A DNA stretch of 64,000 nucleotides from Christiangramia lutea (GCF_022489035.1 NZ_JAKVTV010000001.1:1116001-1180000), one strand, 5' to 3'. Positions 17,124 through 26,569 are shown, numbered from the stretch's first letter. Made by a program: numbers and translations. The notes: generated by a model not told the origin, from the letters alone.

Positions 17124-18463
17124 TGGCCGTTCGGAATTCTAAAGAGCTGGGCGAAAAGCCCATTGGTAAGCTGTTAATTCAGCAAGCCGTACCGGCATCT
17201 ATCGGGATTCTCGTAATGTCACTTAATATCCTGGTAGATACCATTTTTGTTGGTAACTGGATTGGTCCTATCGCAATTGCAGCCATTAATGTGGTACTTC
17301 CGGTTTCTTTCTTTATAGCCGCGCTAGGTATGGCCATAGGGATAGGTGGTTCTTCGATCATTTCACGTGCCTTGGGAGCAGAGGATCAGATAAAGGCTTT
17401 AAAAACTTTCGGAAACCAGATCACTCTCACCATCTTACTTTCAACCTTGCTGGTGATACCTGGACTTATTTTTGTAGATAGTCTTATTCCCGCCTTTGGA
17501 GGAAAGGGTGAAATATTCGATCCGGCCAAGATCTACTATATCATTGTTCTGTGCGGAGTACCTTTTCTTGCGCTAGCCATGATGGGGAATAATGTGATAA
17601 GGGCGGAAGGTAAACCCAGGTTCGCCATGATCGCCATGATCATTCCTTCAGTAGGGAATCTTATTCTGGATTTTATTCTAATTAACCAACTGGATATGGG
17701 GATGGAAGGTGCAGCATTCGCCACAACCGCGTCTTACGTTTTGTGTCTTGGATATATCATCTGGTTCTTCCTTTCAAAAAATTCAGAATTAAAGATCAGT
17801 TTTGCTCATTTCAGACTTGATATTCCTATTCTTAAGGAAATATCCTCCCTTGGAGCTGTGACCCTAGCCAGACAGGCGGTGGTGAGTGTCACTTATCTTT
17901 TAATGAATAATATACTTTTCGATTTAGGCGGTGAGGAATCGGTAACCGTTTATGCGATCATTGCCAGGATGCTTATGTTCGCCCTTTTCCCGGTACTTGG
18001 AGTTACCCAGGGATTTCTGCCTATTGCGGGATTCAATTACGGCGCCGGCAAGTATCCAAGAGTTCGGAAGAGTATCAATACTGCAATTTTATACTCCAGT
18101 TTTATGGGCTTATTGATCTTCCTGGGAATTATGTTTTTTGCACCAGAGATCGTCCAGATTTTTACAAGTGAAGCCTCTATTATAGAACAAACACCTTCTG
18201 CCATGCGTTGGGTCTTTGCTGCGATTCCAATAGTTACCATACAGTTGATTGGAGCAGCCTATTTTCAGGCGATCGGAAAGGCGGTTCCGGCTTTTTTGCT
18301 AACCTTATCCAGGCAGGGATTCATATTCATTCCGTTGATCCTCATTTTGCCGAATTATTTCGGGGAATTGGGAGTATGGATATCATTTCCCATCGCCGAT
18401 CTTCTTTCTACTATAATTACTGCATACTTCCTGAATCGGGAGGTTGTGAAAACCCTGAAATAA
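17123..18463 (+). CDS. MATE-family multidrug/metabolite efflux pump
   Basis: 446-residue integral membrane protein with about 12 hydrophobic segments and the two-fold repeat of MATE transporters (RALGAED near residue 82, QGFLPIAGFNYGAGKY near 300). It would export cationic drugs or metabolites by Na+ or H+ antiport. It starts on the last base of hemH, so it is translationally coupled to ferrochelatase; export of a tetrapyrrole or protection from haem intermediates is a possible but unproven reason. Confidence 0.92.
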   Translation: MAVRNSKELGEKPIGKLLIQQAVPASIGILVMSLNILVDTIFVGNWIGPIAIAAINVVLPVSFFIAALGMAIGIGGSSIISRALGAEDQIKALKTFGNQITLTILLSTLLVIPGLIFVDSLIPAFGGKGEIFDPAKIYYIIVLCGVPFLALAMMGNNVIRAEGKPRFAMIAMIIPSVGNLILDFILINQLDMGMEGAAFATTASYVLCLGYIIWFFLSKNSELKISFAHFRLDIPILKEISSLGAVTLARQAVVSVTYLLMNNILFDLGGEESVTVYAIIARMLMFALFPVLGVTQGFLPIAGFNYGAGKYPRVRKSINTAILYSSFMGLLIFLGIMFFAPEIVQIFTSEASIIEQTPSAMRWVFAAIPIVTIQLIGAAYFQAIGKAVPAFLLTLSRQGFIFIPLILILPNYFGELGVWISFPIADLLSTIITAYFLNREVVKTLK

Positions 18464-18521
18464 GGCTACTTGGAAATTCGCTTAAATCCTTATCTTTAAA
18501 ACCTATCTAACCAGGAATAAA

Positions 18522-21500
18522 ATGAACAAAAATCTACTTCAGGCAAGTGTTATTCTATGCTTGTTATTCAATGGAATTTTTATTGAAAAGACTTCAGCTC
18601 AGAACCCGGATGAAAAATATTACGAGGCGCTTGAATATCGTTTAATAGGTCCTTTCCGGGGAGGAAGAAGTGCGGCCGTTACTGGGGTTCCCGGAGAACC
18701 GAATCTTTTTTATTTTGGAGCTACCGGAGGAGGAGTTTGGAAGACGGAAAATGGTGGAAGAAGTTGGGAAAATATTTCTGATGGATATTTCGGAGGTTCG
18801 ATTGGAGCCATTGAGGTAGCCAAAAACGATCATAATGTTATTTATGTTGGAGGAGGAGAAAAGACCGTTAGAGGAAATGTTTCTTCAGGTTACGGAATTT
18901 GGAAATCTGAGGACGCCGGAAAAACCTGGACCAGTGCCGGACTTGAAAAAAGCAGGCATGTTCCCAGGATCGTAACCCACCCCGATGATTATAATACGGT
19001 TTATGCGGCTGTTCTTGGGAATATTTATAAACCTACCGATAATAGGGGTGTTTTTAAATCTACCGATGGTGGAAAGAACTGGGAAAAAGTGCTGTTTTCG
19101 AATTCTCAATCGGGTGCGGTGGATCTTATCATGGATCCCAACAACCCGCGAATTCTCTATGCCTCTACCTGGAACGTCCAAAGAACTCCGTATAGTTTAA
19201 GTAGTGGAGGCGAAGGTTCAGCTTTGTGGAAAAGTACCGATAGCGGAGAAAGTTGGAAAGAGATCTCTAAAAACAAAGGCTTTCCACAAGATACTTTGGG
19301 AATTATAGGAGTAACTGTTTCTCCTGCGAATAGTGACCGCGTTTGGGCCATTGTTGAAAATAAGGAAAAAGGAGGGGTGTATAGAAGTGAAGATGGTGGA
19401 GAAACCTGGGATCATATAAATGATGACAGGAACCTGAGACAAAGAGCCTGGTATTATACACGTATCTACGCCGATTCAAAAGATGAGGATGTGGTCTACG
19501 TGCTGAATGTGAATTATCATAAAAGTACCGATGGAGGGAAGACTTTTAAATCGGATAGGGCTCCACATGGTGACCATCATGATCTCTGGATATCTCCTGA
19601 AAATCCGCAGCGTATGATCATGGGGGATGATGGTGGTGCACAGGTGACCTATGATGGCGGTGAGACCTGGAGCACTTACCATAATCAACCTACCTCACAG
19701 TTTTACCGGGTTACGACAGATAATGCATTTCCTTACCGGATCTATGCTGCTCAACAGGATAATTCTACGGTTAGAATAAGGCACAGAACCGAGGGAGGCA
19801 GTATCAGTGAAAATGACTGGGAGCCAACTGCCGGTGGAGAAAGCGCACATATTGCCGTAGATCCTGAAAATGATGATATCGTCTATGGAGGTAGTTATGA
19901 TGGTTTTCTAACTAGATACAATCATGAAACCAGAACGGTGAGAAGTATTAGTGTATGGCCAGACAATCCAATGGGTCATGGTGCCGAAGATCTGAAATAC
20001 AGGTTTCAGTGGAATTTTCCTATTTTCTTCTCCCCGCATGATCCGGATAAATTATATACAGCTTCTAATCATTTGCACCTAACCACCAATGAAGGTGAAA
20101 GCTGGGAAGAGATAAGTCCAGATCTTACCAGGAATGATAAATCAAAGCAAAGATCTTCCGGAGGGCCAATAACCCAGGATAATACTTCGGTGGAATATTA
20201 CAGTACAATTTTCGCCGCGGCTGAATCTCCGGTAACCCCCGGAATTTTATGGACCGGTAGTGATGATGGTCTAATCCATATATCAAAAGATGGAGGTGAA
20301 AACTGGGAGAATATCACTCCTAAAGGGATGCCGGAGTGGATGATGATCAATAGCATTGAACCATCTTCCTATGATGAAGCCACTGCTTATGTTGCCGGAA
20401 CAAGATATAAACTTGGAGATTTCAAGCCTTATCTTTACAAGACCACAGATTATGGAAATTCCTGGAGGTTGATCACAAATGGAATTTCTCCAGAACATTT
20501 CACCAGGGTCTTAAGAGAAGATCCTGTAAAGAAAGGTTTGCTTTATGCCGGAACAGAAACCGGAATGTATATTTCATATAATGATGGAGCTAACTGGAAA
20601 CCATTTCAGCTAAATTTACCCATCGTTCCTATTACAGATCTGGCTATAAAAGAAAATAATCTTATTGTTGCTACTCAGGGGAGAAGTCTCTGGATCCTTG
20701 ATGACCTTACTTTAATTCATCAATTGGAGGATGTTGATGATAGTTCCAGTATGCTATTCAAACCTAAAGATAGCTACCGAATGGATGGTAGTTCATCTGA
20801 ATCCTTAACAGCGGGGAAGAATCATCCTTCAGGGGTGGTAACTTATTTTTATCTGAACGATATTGAAGATAAAAAAGTAATTATCAGTTACCTGAATAGT
20901 TCTAACGACACCATTCAGAAATTTAGTACGAATGATGAGAAGAATAAACTGGAGGTGAAAGAAGGTGCCAATATGCATAACTGGAAGATGCGCGGTAAGG
21001 CTGCTGAAAAGCTTGATGGAATGATCCTCTGGTGGGCAAGTTTAGAAGCTCCGCAGGCTGTTCCTGGAGATTATAAGGTTGTTCTGGAAATAGACGATGA
21101 GGTGCTTACCGAAAACTTCAAAATTCTACCAGATGCTAATGCTGAGACCGATGTTTCAGGAATGCAGAAGCAATATGATTTCATTAGCAGTGTGAACCAA
21201 ACTGTGGACAGGGCTCATAAGTCCATCCGGAAAATGAGAAATATCGAGACTCAGCTTGATGATTTTCAAAAGCAATATAAAGGGAATGCTGAGGTGAAAC
21301 CTCTATTAGAGAGAGCTGAAAAATTAAGCGAAGAATTGTCTGAAATCGAAAACGCTCTTTACCAAACCAAGAACAGGAGTAACCAGGATCCTTTAAATTT
21401 CCCAATAAAACTTACAAATAAACTGGCTCATTTGAATAGTCTGGTTGGAATGGACGATTTCCCTCCTACGACTCAGGATATAGAGGTTAAAAATATGCTC

Positions 21501-21623
21501 ACCGCAAAAATAAATTCTGAACTGGAGAAGTTTGACAGACTTCTGGACGAGGAGGTGAAACAATTCAATAAGGAATTCAACGAAATGGATCTTAATTATT
21601 TATTCGTAGAGGCTGAAAAATAA
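18522..21623 (+). CDS. Exported VPS10/sortilin-like beta-propeller protein
   Basis: 1033 residues with a signal peptide (about residues 1-26, ending TSAQ). The first 700 residues are a large propeller with about eleven BNR/Asp-box repeats of the type S-x-D-G-G-x-T-W (for example KSTDGGKNW, RSEDGGETW, ISKDGGENW). After that come a beta domain and a C-terminal helical part (about 890-1030). Such proteins are abundant in Bacteroidota, function unknown; sialidase activity is not implied because the catalytic residues are not evident. No C-terminal sorting domain is seen. Its stop shares a base with the hemJ start. Confidence 0.85.
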   Translation: MNKNLLQASVILCLLFNGIFIEKTSAQNPDEKYYEALEYRLIGPFRGGRSAAVTGVPGEPNLFYFGATGGGVWKTENGGRSWENISDGYFGGSIGAIEVAKNDHNVIYVGGGEKTVRGNVSSGYGIWKSEDAGKTWTSAGLEKSRHVPRIVTHPDDYNTVYAAVLGNIYKPTDNRGVFKSTDGGKNWEKVLFSNSQSGAVDLIMDPNNPRILYASTWNVQRTPYSLSSGGEGSALWKSTDSGESWKEISKNKGFPQDTLGIIGVTVSPANSDRVWAIVENKEKGGVYRSEDGGETWDHINDDRNLRQRAWYYTRIYADSKDEDVVYVLNVNYHKSTDGGKTFKSDRAPHGDHHDLWISPENPQRMIMGDDGGAQVTYDGGETWSTYHNQPTSQFYRVTTDNAFPYRIYAAQQDNSTVRIRHRTEGGSISENDWEPTAGGESAHIAVDPENDDIVYGGSYDGFLTRYNHETRTVRSISVWPDNPMGHGAEDLKYRFQWNFPIFFSPHDPDKLYTASNHLHLTTNEGESWEEISPDLTRNDKSKQRSSGGPITQDNTSVEYYSTIFAAAESPVTPGILWTGSDDGLIHISKDGGENWENITPKGMPEWMMINSIEPSSYDEATAYVAGTRYKLGDFKPYLYKTTDYGNSWRLITNGISPEHFTRVLREDPVKKGLLYAGTETGMYISYNDGANWKPFQLNLPIVPITDLAIKENNLIVATQGRSLWILDDLTLIHQLEDVDDSSSMLFKPKDSYRMDGSSSESLTAGKNHPSGVVTYFYLNDIEDKKVIISYLNSSNDTIQKFSTNDEKNKLEVKEGANMHNWKMRGKAAEKLDGMILWWASLEAPQAVPGDYKVVLEIDDEVLTENFKILPDANAETDVSGMQKQYDFISSVNQTVDRAHKSIRKMRNIETQLDDFQKQYKGNAEVKPLLERAEKLSEELSEIENALYQTKNRSNQDPLNFPIKLTNKLAHLNSLVGMDDFPPTTQDIEVKNMLTAKINSELEKFDRLLDEEVKQFNKEFNEMDLNYLFVEAEK

Positions 21624-22171
21624 TGGAATATTACAATTATATAAAAGCACTACACTTAATATTCGTGATCACCTGGTTTGCCGGTTTGTTTTACATTCCC
21701 AGGCTATTTATTTATCAGATCGAAGCCTATGATAAGGAAGAACCTGAAAAAGGCATCTTAACCCGGCAACTCAAGTTAATGGCTAAAAGATTATGGTTTA
21801 TCATAACCTGGCCTTCGGCTATTCTGGCTAGTACTTTTGCATTTATCCTTTTACTTATGATCCCGGAATGGCTTCAACAGCCCTGGATGCATGTGAAATT
21901 GGGATTTGTAGTATTGCTTTATGCATATCATTTTAAATGTCATTTGATTTTTAAAGAGCTTCAGAATGATGTGGTAAAATGGACTTCCAACCAGATGAGA
22001 TTGTGGAACGAGGGTTCAACTCTTATCCTTTTTTCAGTCATTTTCCTGGTGATCGTAAGGGATGCGATTAACTGGATCTACGGTGTAACTGGTATTTTTA
22101 TTCTGGCTATAATGTTGATGCTGGGAATAAGAATTTATAAAAGAATTAGAGCAAAAAATCCAGATGCCTGA
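21623..22171 (+). CDS. hemJ: Protoporphyrinogen IX oxidase, HemJ type
   Basis: 182-residue membrane protein with about four or five transmembrane helices. The N-terminus YNYIKALHLIFVITWFAG followed by LFYIPRLFIYQIEA is the HemJ signature, with the conserved His in KALH and Arg in PRLF. HemJ oxidises protoporphyrinogen IX to protoporphyrin IX, the step between HemF and HemH; no HemG or HemY is visible. The ATG overlaps the TAA of the gene before it (TAATG). It supplies the step missing from the two haem clusters. Confidence 0.9.
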   Translation: MEYYNYIKALHLIFVITWFAGLFYIPRLFIYQIEAYDKEEPEKGILTRQLKLMAKRLWFIITWPSAILASTFAFILLLMIPEWLQQPWMHVKLGFVVLLYAYHFKCHLIFKELQNDVVKWTSNQMRLWNEGSTLILFSVIFLVIVRDAINWIYGVTGIFILAIMLMLGIRIYKRIRAKNPDA

Positions 22172-22212
22172 AATGGTGTGATAATTGTTACAATTGAGGC
22201 AAGCTGCCAAAT

Positions 22213-23667
22213 ATGAAAGTGCTTAAACTGTCTTTACGAACCCGTATTTTTATCTCGATGATCCTATTGGTTCTGGGTGCCTCGATCCTGATCTTCGTGG
22301 TTACGGTCTACCAGTATAAGCAGGAAGCTGAAAATTACCACGAAGAAAGACTGGAGCGTAAGCAGAAAGCTATCCTGGAGAATATAAAATTTGTTCTCGC
22401 CAGTACTACCTATGTGGTGGATACAGAAAACCTAGAGCCTATTTTTAATGAGCGCAATAAGATCGATGAAATGGCCGAGGTTCATGAGATGCAGATCCAT
22501 ATTTATGATCTTGAGGGGAATCTTATAATCAAATCTGATGAATCTTTTTTTAAAGACACAACTAAAGTTCAGATCCCGGGTGAAGTTCTAGAGAAACTGG
22601 ACCTTTCCGCAGATAAAAGCTATCTGCAAAAAGCAGAGATCAACGGGCAGAAATACCAGTCTTCCTATACTTATATTACAGATCAAAGATTCAAGCCGCT
22701 GGCGATTCTTTATTTGCCCTATCTGCAGGATGACCGAATGCTTAACCGTGACCTGAACAATTTCCTGATGAGGATGGGAGAGGTGTATTTATTCATGTTG
22801 CTAATAGCGATCATTCTTTCATTTTTCCTTTCAAAATATATTACCAAATCACTGAAAATTATTTCAGAAAAGATCAATCAGACCAGGCTGGATAAAAGAA
22901 ATCAGAAAATTGAACTTTCCAACGCGACAGAGGAGATCTATGCCCTGGTTTCAGCATATAATAGTATGATTGATGAGCTGGAAGAAAGTGCCGTTAAACT
23001 TGCTACCAGTGAGCGGGAGCAGGCCTGGAGGGAAATGGCCAAACAGGTGGCGCATGAGATCAAGAATCCGCTTACCCCAATGAGGCTTAGCGTTCAAAGC
23101 TTTCAACGAAATTTCGATAAAACCGATCCAGATATAGAATCTAAGGTTAACGAGTACAGTAATACTCTCATTAACCAGATCGATACGATGAGCTCGATCG
23201 CTTCAGCCTTTTCCAATTTTGCGAAAATGCCTGCTCAACAGAATGAAACCCTTAATGTACCAAAGATCGTGAAGCTGGCTCTGGATATTTTCAATGAAAA
23301 TTACATTGAATTCAAAAGTGAAAAAGAAGAGATCCTCGCCAAATTCGACCGTACTCAGTTGATTAGGGTTGTCACCAACCTGGTCAAGAATGCGACACAG
23401 GCTTTAAAGGATGTGGAAAACCCGCATATCCTGGTAATGGTAGAAGAGGATGAGAATGAAGTATTCGTTTCAGTTTCAGATAACGGCTCTGGTATTTCTG
23501 AAGAGAACAAGGGCAAGGTTTTCGAGCCAAAATTCACCACAAAATCCAGTGGAATGGGGCTTGGACTCGCTATGGTAAAGAATATTGTTGAAACTTACAA
23601 TGGGAGTATCAGCTTTGTTTCTAAACAAAATAAAGGCACTATATTTAACGTACGATTTCCAAAATAA
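22213..23667 (+). CDS. Sensor histidine kinase, NtrY-like
   Basis: 484 residues: TM1 (about 12-34), an extracytoplasmic sensor region, TM2 (about 192-215), HAMP (about 216-270), then the dimerisation domain with the phospho-accepting histidine in VAHEIKNPLTPMRLS (about residue 280) and the ATPase domain (N box LVKNATQAL, SDNGSGI, SGMGLGLAMVK). The H-E-x-K-N-P-L-T-P-M form is typical of NtrY-type kinases. No response regulator gene is adjacent, so the partner is elsewhere. It lies 41 bp after hemJ and 5 bp before the enoyl-CoA hydratase gene. Confidence 0.9.
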   Translation: MKVLKLSLRTRIFISMILLVLGASILIFVVTVYQYKQEAENYHEERLERKQKAILENIKFVLASTTYVVDTENLEPIFNERNKIDEMAEVHEMQIHIYDLEGNLIIKSDESFFKDTTKVQIPGEVLEKLDLSADKSYLQKAEINGQKYQSSYTYITDQRFKPLAILYLPYLQDDRMLNRDLNNFLMRMGEVYLFMLLIAIILSFFLSKYITKSLKIISEKINQTRLDKRNQKIELSNATEEIYALVSAYNSMIDELEESAVKLATSEREQAWREMAKQVAHEIKNPLTPMRLSVQSFQRNFDKTDPDIESKVNEYSNTLINQIDTMSSIASAFSNFAKMPAQQNETLNVPKIVKLALDIFNENYIEFKSEKEEILAKFDRTQLIRVVTNLVKNATQALKDVENPHILVMVEEDENEVFVSVSDNGSGISEENKGKVFEPKFTTKSSGMGLGLAMVKNIVETYNGSISFVSKQNKGTIFNVRFPK

Positions 23668-23672
23668 GTTTT

Positions 23673-24455
23673 ATGAGTTATAACAACATTTTAGAAGATA
23701 TAAACAACGAAATTTTAACAATCACCATCAACCGGCCTAAAAAGCTGAATGCGCTTAATCGAGAGACTATTCAGGAGCTTCATGAAGCCTTTAAAGAGGC
23801 TAAATCTAATGAGGAGGTAAAAGTGGTTATAATTACCGGAAGTGGTGAAAAAGCATTTGTAGCAGGAGCAGACATCAGTGAATTTGCCGATTATTCACCA
23901 AAGGAAGGTAAGAGTCTTGCCGCTGACGGTCAGAAAAAGCTCTTTGATTATGTGGCAAATTTCCCAAAACCTGTGATCGCAGCAGTGAACGGTTTTGCCC
24001 TTGGAGGAGGTCTTGAGCTTGCGATGGCTGCTCATTTCAGGATCGCCAGTGAAAATGCTAAAATGGGGCTTCCAGAGGTTTCTCTTGGAGTAATTCCCGG
24101 CTATGGAGGGACGCAGCGCCTTCCCCAGCTGGTAGGAAAAGGAAGAGCTATGGAAATGATCATGACCGCGGGAATGATTGATGCAAACCAGGCGCTGCAA
24201 TATAATCTTGTGAATCATGTGGTGGAACAGGAAGAATTGCTTGAATTTGCTGAAAATATTGCAGGTAAGATCATGAAAAATTCCATGGTTGCCATTGGAG
24301 CTGCTATCAAGGCGATAAATGCAAATTACGAAGATGGTAAGAATGGCTTCGAAACCGAGATCAATGAGTTTGGTCGCTCCTTCGGAACCGATGATTTTAA
24401 AGAAGGAACTGCGGCATTTCTGAATAAAAGAAAAGCAGAATTTCCTGGGAAATAA
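23673..24455 (+). CDS. Enoyl-CoA hydratase/isomerase
   Basis: 260-residue crotonase-fold enzyme. The oxyanion-hole segments are AFVAGADISEFADY and NGFALGGGLELAMA, and the catalytic glutamates fit LPEVSLGVIPGYGGTQRLP (both present). It hydrates trans-2-enoyl-CoA, probably in fatty acid or short-chain acyl-CoA breakdown (crotonase-like). Last gene of the hemH-MATE-propeller-hemJ-kinase run; a terminator follows after 9 bp. Confidence 0.92.
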   Translation: MSYNNILEDINNEILTITINRPKKLNALNRETIQELHEAFKEAKSNEEVKVVIITGSGEKAFVAGADISEFADYSPKEGKSLAADGQKKLFDYVANFPKPVIAAVNGFALGGGLELAMAAHFRIASENAKMGLPEVSLGVIPGYGGTQRLPQLVGKGRAMEMIMTAGMIDANQALQYNLVNHVVEQEELLEFAENIAGKIMKNSMVAIGAAIKAINANYEDGKNGFETEINEFGRSFGTDDFKEGTAAFLNKRKAEFPGK

Positions 24456-24464
24456 ATAATGAGG

Positions 24465-24497
24465 GAGGTAATTATCGCTTTTAATTACCTCTTTTTT
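24465..24497 (+). terminator. Intrinsic terminator after the enoyl-CoA hydratase gene
   Basis: Ten-bp stem GAGGTAATTA (24465-24474) / TAATTACCTC (24482-24491), 7-base loop, six Ts. Confidence 0.85.
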
Positions 24498-24509
24498 ATT
24501 CGCATAATA

Positions 24510-24550
24510 TTGGAAAAAATCCAATAAAAAGGAAAAATTCCATATTTTTG
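24510..24550 (+). promoter_or_regulatory. Promoter with two dyads before the radical SAM gene
   Basis: TATTTTTG (24543-24550) matches the -7 consensus and lies only 4 bp before the ATG at 24555. Two small dyads precede it: TTGGA-5-TCCAA at 24510-24524 and GGAA-3-TTCC at 24531-24541. The transcript would begin at or very near the start codon. Confidence 0.45.
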
Positions 24551-24554
24551 TGTT

Positions 24555-25628
24555 ATGTCGAAGGAACAGTTTATAAAAGGAAGAGGAGCTCAATTAAACG
24601 TTTCAAATCGTTTCCATGAGCATAGCCATGAGCAAAGGGATGATTTTCTGAATTATTGCGCATCAGAAGGAGAGGAGCCTGAGAAAACCAAAACAAGCAT
24701 CATTGAAACTTTTCCAAAGTCTATCGTTAATAAGGTTACCAGCCCTGATGTGGGTATGGATTATTCCCTGAATCCTTACCAGGGTTGTGAACACGGCTGT
24801 ATATATTGTTACGCTAGAAACTCTCATGAATATTGGGGATATAGTGCTGGACTGGATTTTGAAAAAAAGATCCTGGTAAAACGAAATGCTGTAGAGCTTC
24901 TTGAGAAAAAACTTAAAAGTAAAGGCTGGCAGGCTAAACCGATTGTTCTTTCCGGAAATACAGATTGTTATCAGCCTATTGAAAAGGACCTTAAGATCAC
25001 CCGGTCTTTGTTACAAACCTTTTTAAAATACCGGCACCCGGTTGGGATGATCACCAAAAACGCTCTTATTCAAAGAGATCTTGATGTTTTAAAAGAGCTG
25101 GCCCAGGATAACCTGGTGAGTGTGGCAATTTCCATAACCTCTCTTAAAGAAGATACCCGAAGAATTCTGGAACCAAGAACCGCCACAATCAAAAAAAGAT
25201 TGGAAACGGTTCAAAAACTGGCAGAGGCTAATGTGCCTGTAACGGTTATGATGGCTCCAATTATTCCATCTATCAATAATCATGAGATCATGCCTTTGGT
25301 AAAAGAGGTGGCAGAAAGAGGTGCCAGAAGAGTTGGTTATACTATAGTTAGATTAAACGGGGCAATAGGTGAAATTTTTACCGACTGGATAAGAAAAGCA
25401 ATGCCAGACAGAGCAGATAAAGTATTGCATCAGATCGAGAATATTCACGGCGGAAGTTTGAACGATAGCAGGTTTGGAACCAGAATGAAAGGTGAAGGAG
25501 AATTTGCAAAACAAGTGGAGCAGCAATTCAGAATTGCCCGGAAACTATATTTAAAAGATCTGCAGCGGCCTATGCTTAACTGCAAATTACACGCCGACTA
25601 TAAGGACGGACAAATGAAGCTTTTCTAA
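24555..25628 (+). CDS. Radical SAM protein, PA0069/SplB-like
   Basis: 357 residues. The N-terminus (KGRGAQLNVSNRF) and the iron-sulfur motif GCEHGCIYCYARN (C-x3-C-x2-C, about residues 76-84) are those of the PA0069 family, related to spore photoproduct lyase SplB. These enzymes make a 5'-deoxyadenosyl radical from S-adenosylmethionine; the family's substrate is not known, although DNA repair has been proposed from its relatives. The next gene is a DNA glycosylase on the same strand after 65 bp, which supports a repair link. The conserved N-terminus starts about eight residues after the chosen ATG, so the start is likely right. Confidence 0.9.
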   Translation: MSKEQFIKGRGAQLNVSNRFHEHSHEQRDDFLNYCASEGEEPEKTKTSIIETFPKSIVNKVTSPDVGMDYSLNPYQGCEHGCIYCYARNSHEYWGYSAGLDFEKKILVKRNAVELLEKKLKSKGWQAKPIVLSGNTDCYQPIEKDLKITRSLLQTFLKYRHPVGMITKNALIQRDLDVLKELAQDNLVSVAISITSLKEDTRRILEPRTATIKKRLETVQKLAEANVPVTVMMAPIIPSINNHEIMPLVKEVAERGARRVGYTIVRLNGAIGEIFTDWIRKAMPDRADKVLHQIENIHGGSLNDSRFGTRMKGEGEFAKQVEQQFRIARKLYLKDLQRPMLNCKLHADYKDGQMKLF

Positions 25629-25693
25629 AGTAGATTTTCATCAAACCTGAAAATTTCAATAACTTCAGGAACGTTTATTAAATATTAGAAAAA

Positions 25694-26476
25694 ATGCCAG
25701 AATTACCAGAAGTAGCTTACCAGAAAATTTATATAGATTCCACCAGTCTACACAAAAAGATCGTGGATGTTCAACTTGGTGCAGATAAGATCTTTCAGTC
25801 ACCAAAAAAAGATTTTAAAGAGGTGCTTCTAGGAAATGAAGTCGTGGGGAGCCATCAAATTGGAAAATACCTGTTGTTGAAATTAGAACAGAATGATTAC
25901 CTGGTGATACACTTCGGTATGACGGGTAAAATGGATTACTTCAATCATGACGAAATTCATAAACACGCACAACTAACTCTAAGTTTTGAAGACGGTTCTA
26001 AACTCTCCTTTATCTGTCCGCGTAAATTCGGAAAATTGTTTCTTACAGGTAGCCTGGAAGACTTCCGTAAGCAACAAAAGCTTGGCCCGCATGCAACTGA
26101 AGTTAGTGAAGAGCAATTCTTAGAATTATTTGAAAAGAAAAAAGGCAGTGTGAAAACTGCTCTTATGGATCAGTCTTTTATTGCGGGACTGGGAAATTTA
26201 TATGTAGATGAAATGCTTTTTCATAGCGGGATACATCCAAAATCCAAGGCTGAAAATCTTTCAAAAAAAGAAATTTCAAAAATGTACCGAGACATGATGG
26301 ATGTCCTCGACACCGTAACCAGATGCAAAACAGAGGGAACAAAAATACCGGATACGTACCTACAACCTCACAGGATCAAAGGTGAAGTTTGTCCTAACGG
26401 AAAAGGGAAAGTCGAAATGATCAAAGTTGGTGGCCGGAGCACCTATTTCTGCCCGGAATGCCAAAAGGAGAAGTAG
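25694..26476 (+). CDS. Fpg/Nei-family DNA glycosylase
   Basis: 260 residues. Begins MPELPEV, with the catalytic Pro2 and Glu3 of bifunctional formamidopyrimidine/endonuclease VIII-type glycosylases, and has the beta-clamp lysine region HFGMTGKM and the helix-two-turn-helix QSFIAGLGNLYVDEMLF. It would excise oxidised purines or pyrimidines. The C-terminal zinc finger is degenerate: the first pair reads C-P-N-G instead of C-x2-C, while RSTYFCPECQ keeps the second pair. Some family members are zinc-less. Whether it prefers Fpg or Nei substrates cannot be read. Confidence 0.88.
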   Translation: MPELPEVAYQKIYIDSTSLHKKIVDVQLGADKIFQSPKKDFKEVLLGNEVVGSHQIGKYLLLKLEQNDYLVIHFGMTGKMDYFNHDEIHKHAQLTLSFEDGSKLSFICPRKFGKLFLTGSLEDFRKQQKLGPHATEVSEEQFLELFEKKKGSVKTALMDQSFIAGLGNLYVDEMLFHSGIHPKSKAENLSKKEISKMYRDMMDVLDTVTRCKTEGTKIPDTYLQPHRIKGEVCPNGKGKVEMIKVGGRSTYFCPECQKEK

Positions 26477-26488
26477 CCTGTCCGCATA

Positions 26489-26518
26489 TTGGGAATCGTT
26501 CTCGATTCGATAGTTTTG
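26489..26518 (+). promoter_or_regulatory. Promoter of the S9 peptidase gene with an internal dyad
   Basis: TTG (26489-26491), 19-bp spacer, TAGTTTTG (26511-26518). Inside the spacer lies GAATCG-4-CGATTC (26493-26508), a perfect inverted repeat placed where a repressor would block RNA polymerase. Confidence 0.5.
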
Positions 26519-26526
26519 CAGTTAAG

Positions 26527-26569
26527 ACTGTAACTATAAGGTTGTGTTTTTGACCTATAAGAGAACAGT
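26527..26569 (+). promoter_or_regulatory. Predicted hairpin in the S9 peptidase 5' leader
   Basis: ACTGT (26527-26531) can pair with ACAGT (26565-26569), and inside it TATAAGGT (26535-26542) with ACCTATA (26553-26559), one bulged A. The leader is about 115 nt. No known riboswitch is recognised. Confidence 0.3.

Noticed and set aside
23895-24593. Long minus-strand ORF of 232 codons opposite the enoyl-CoA hydratase gene
   Set aside because: Antisense of a well-conserved enzyme; its product is low-complexity and has no domain.
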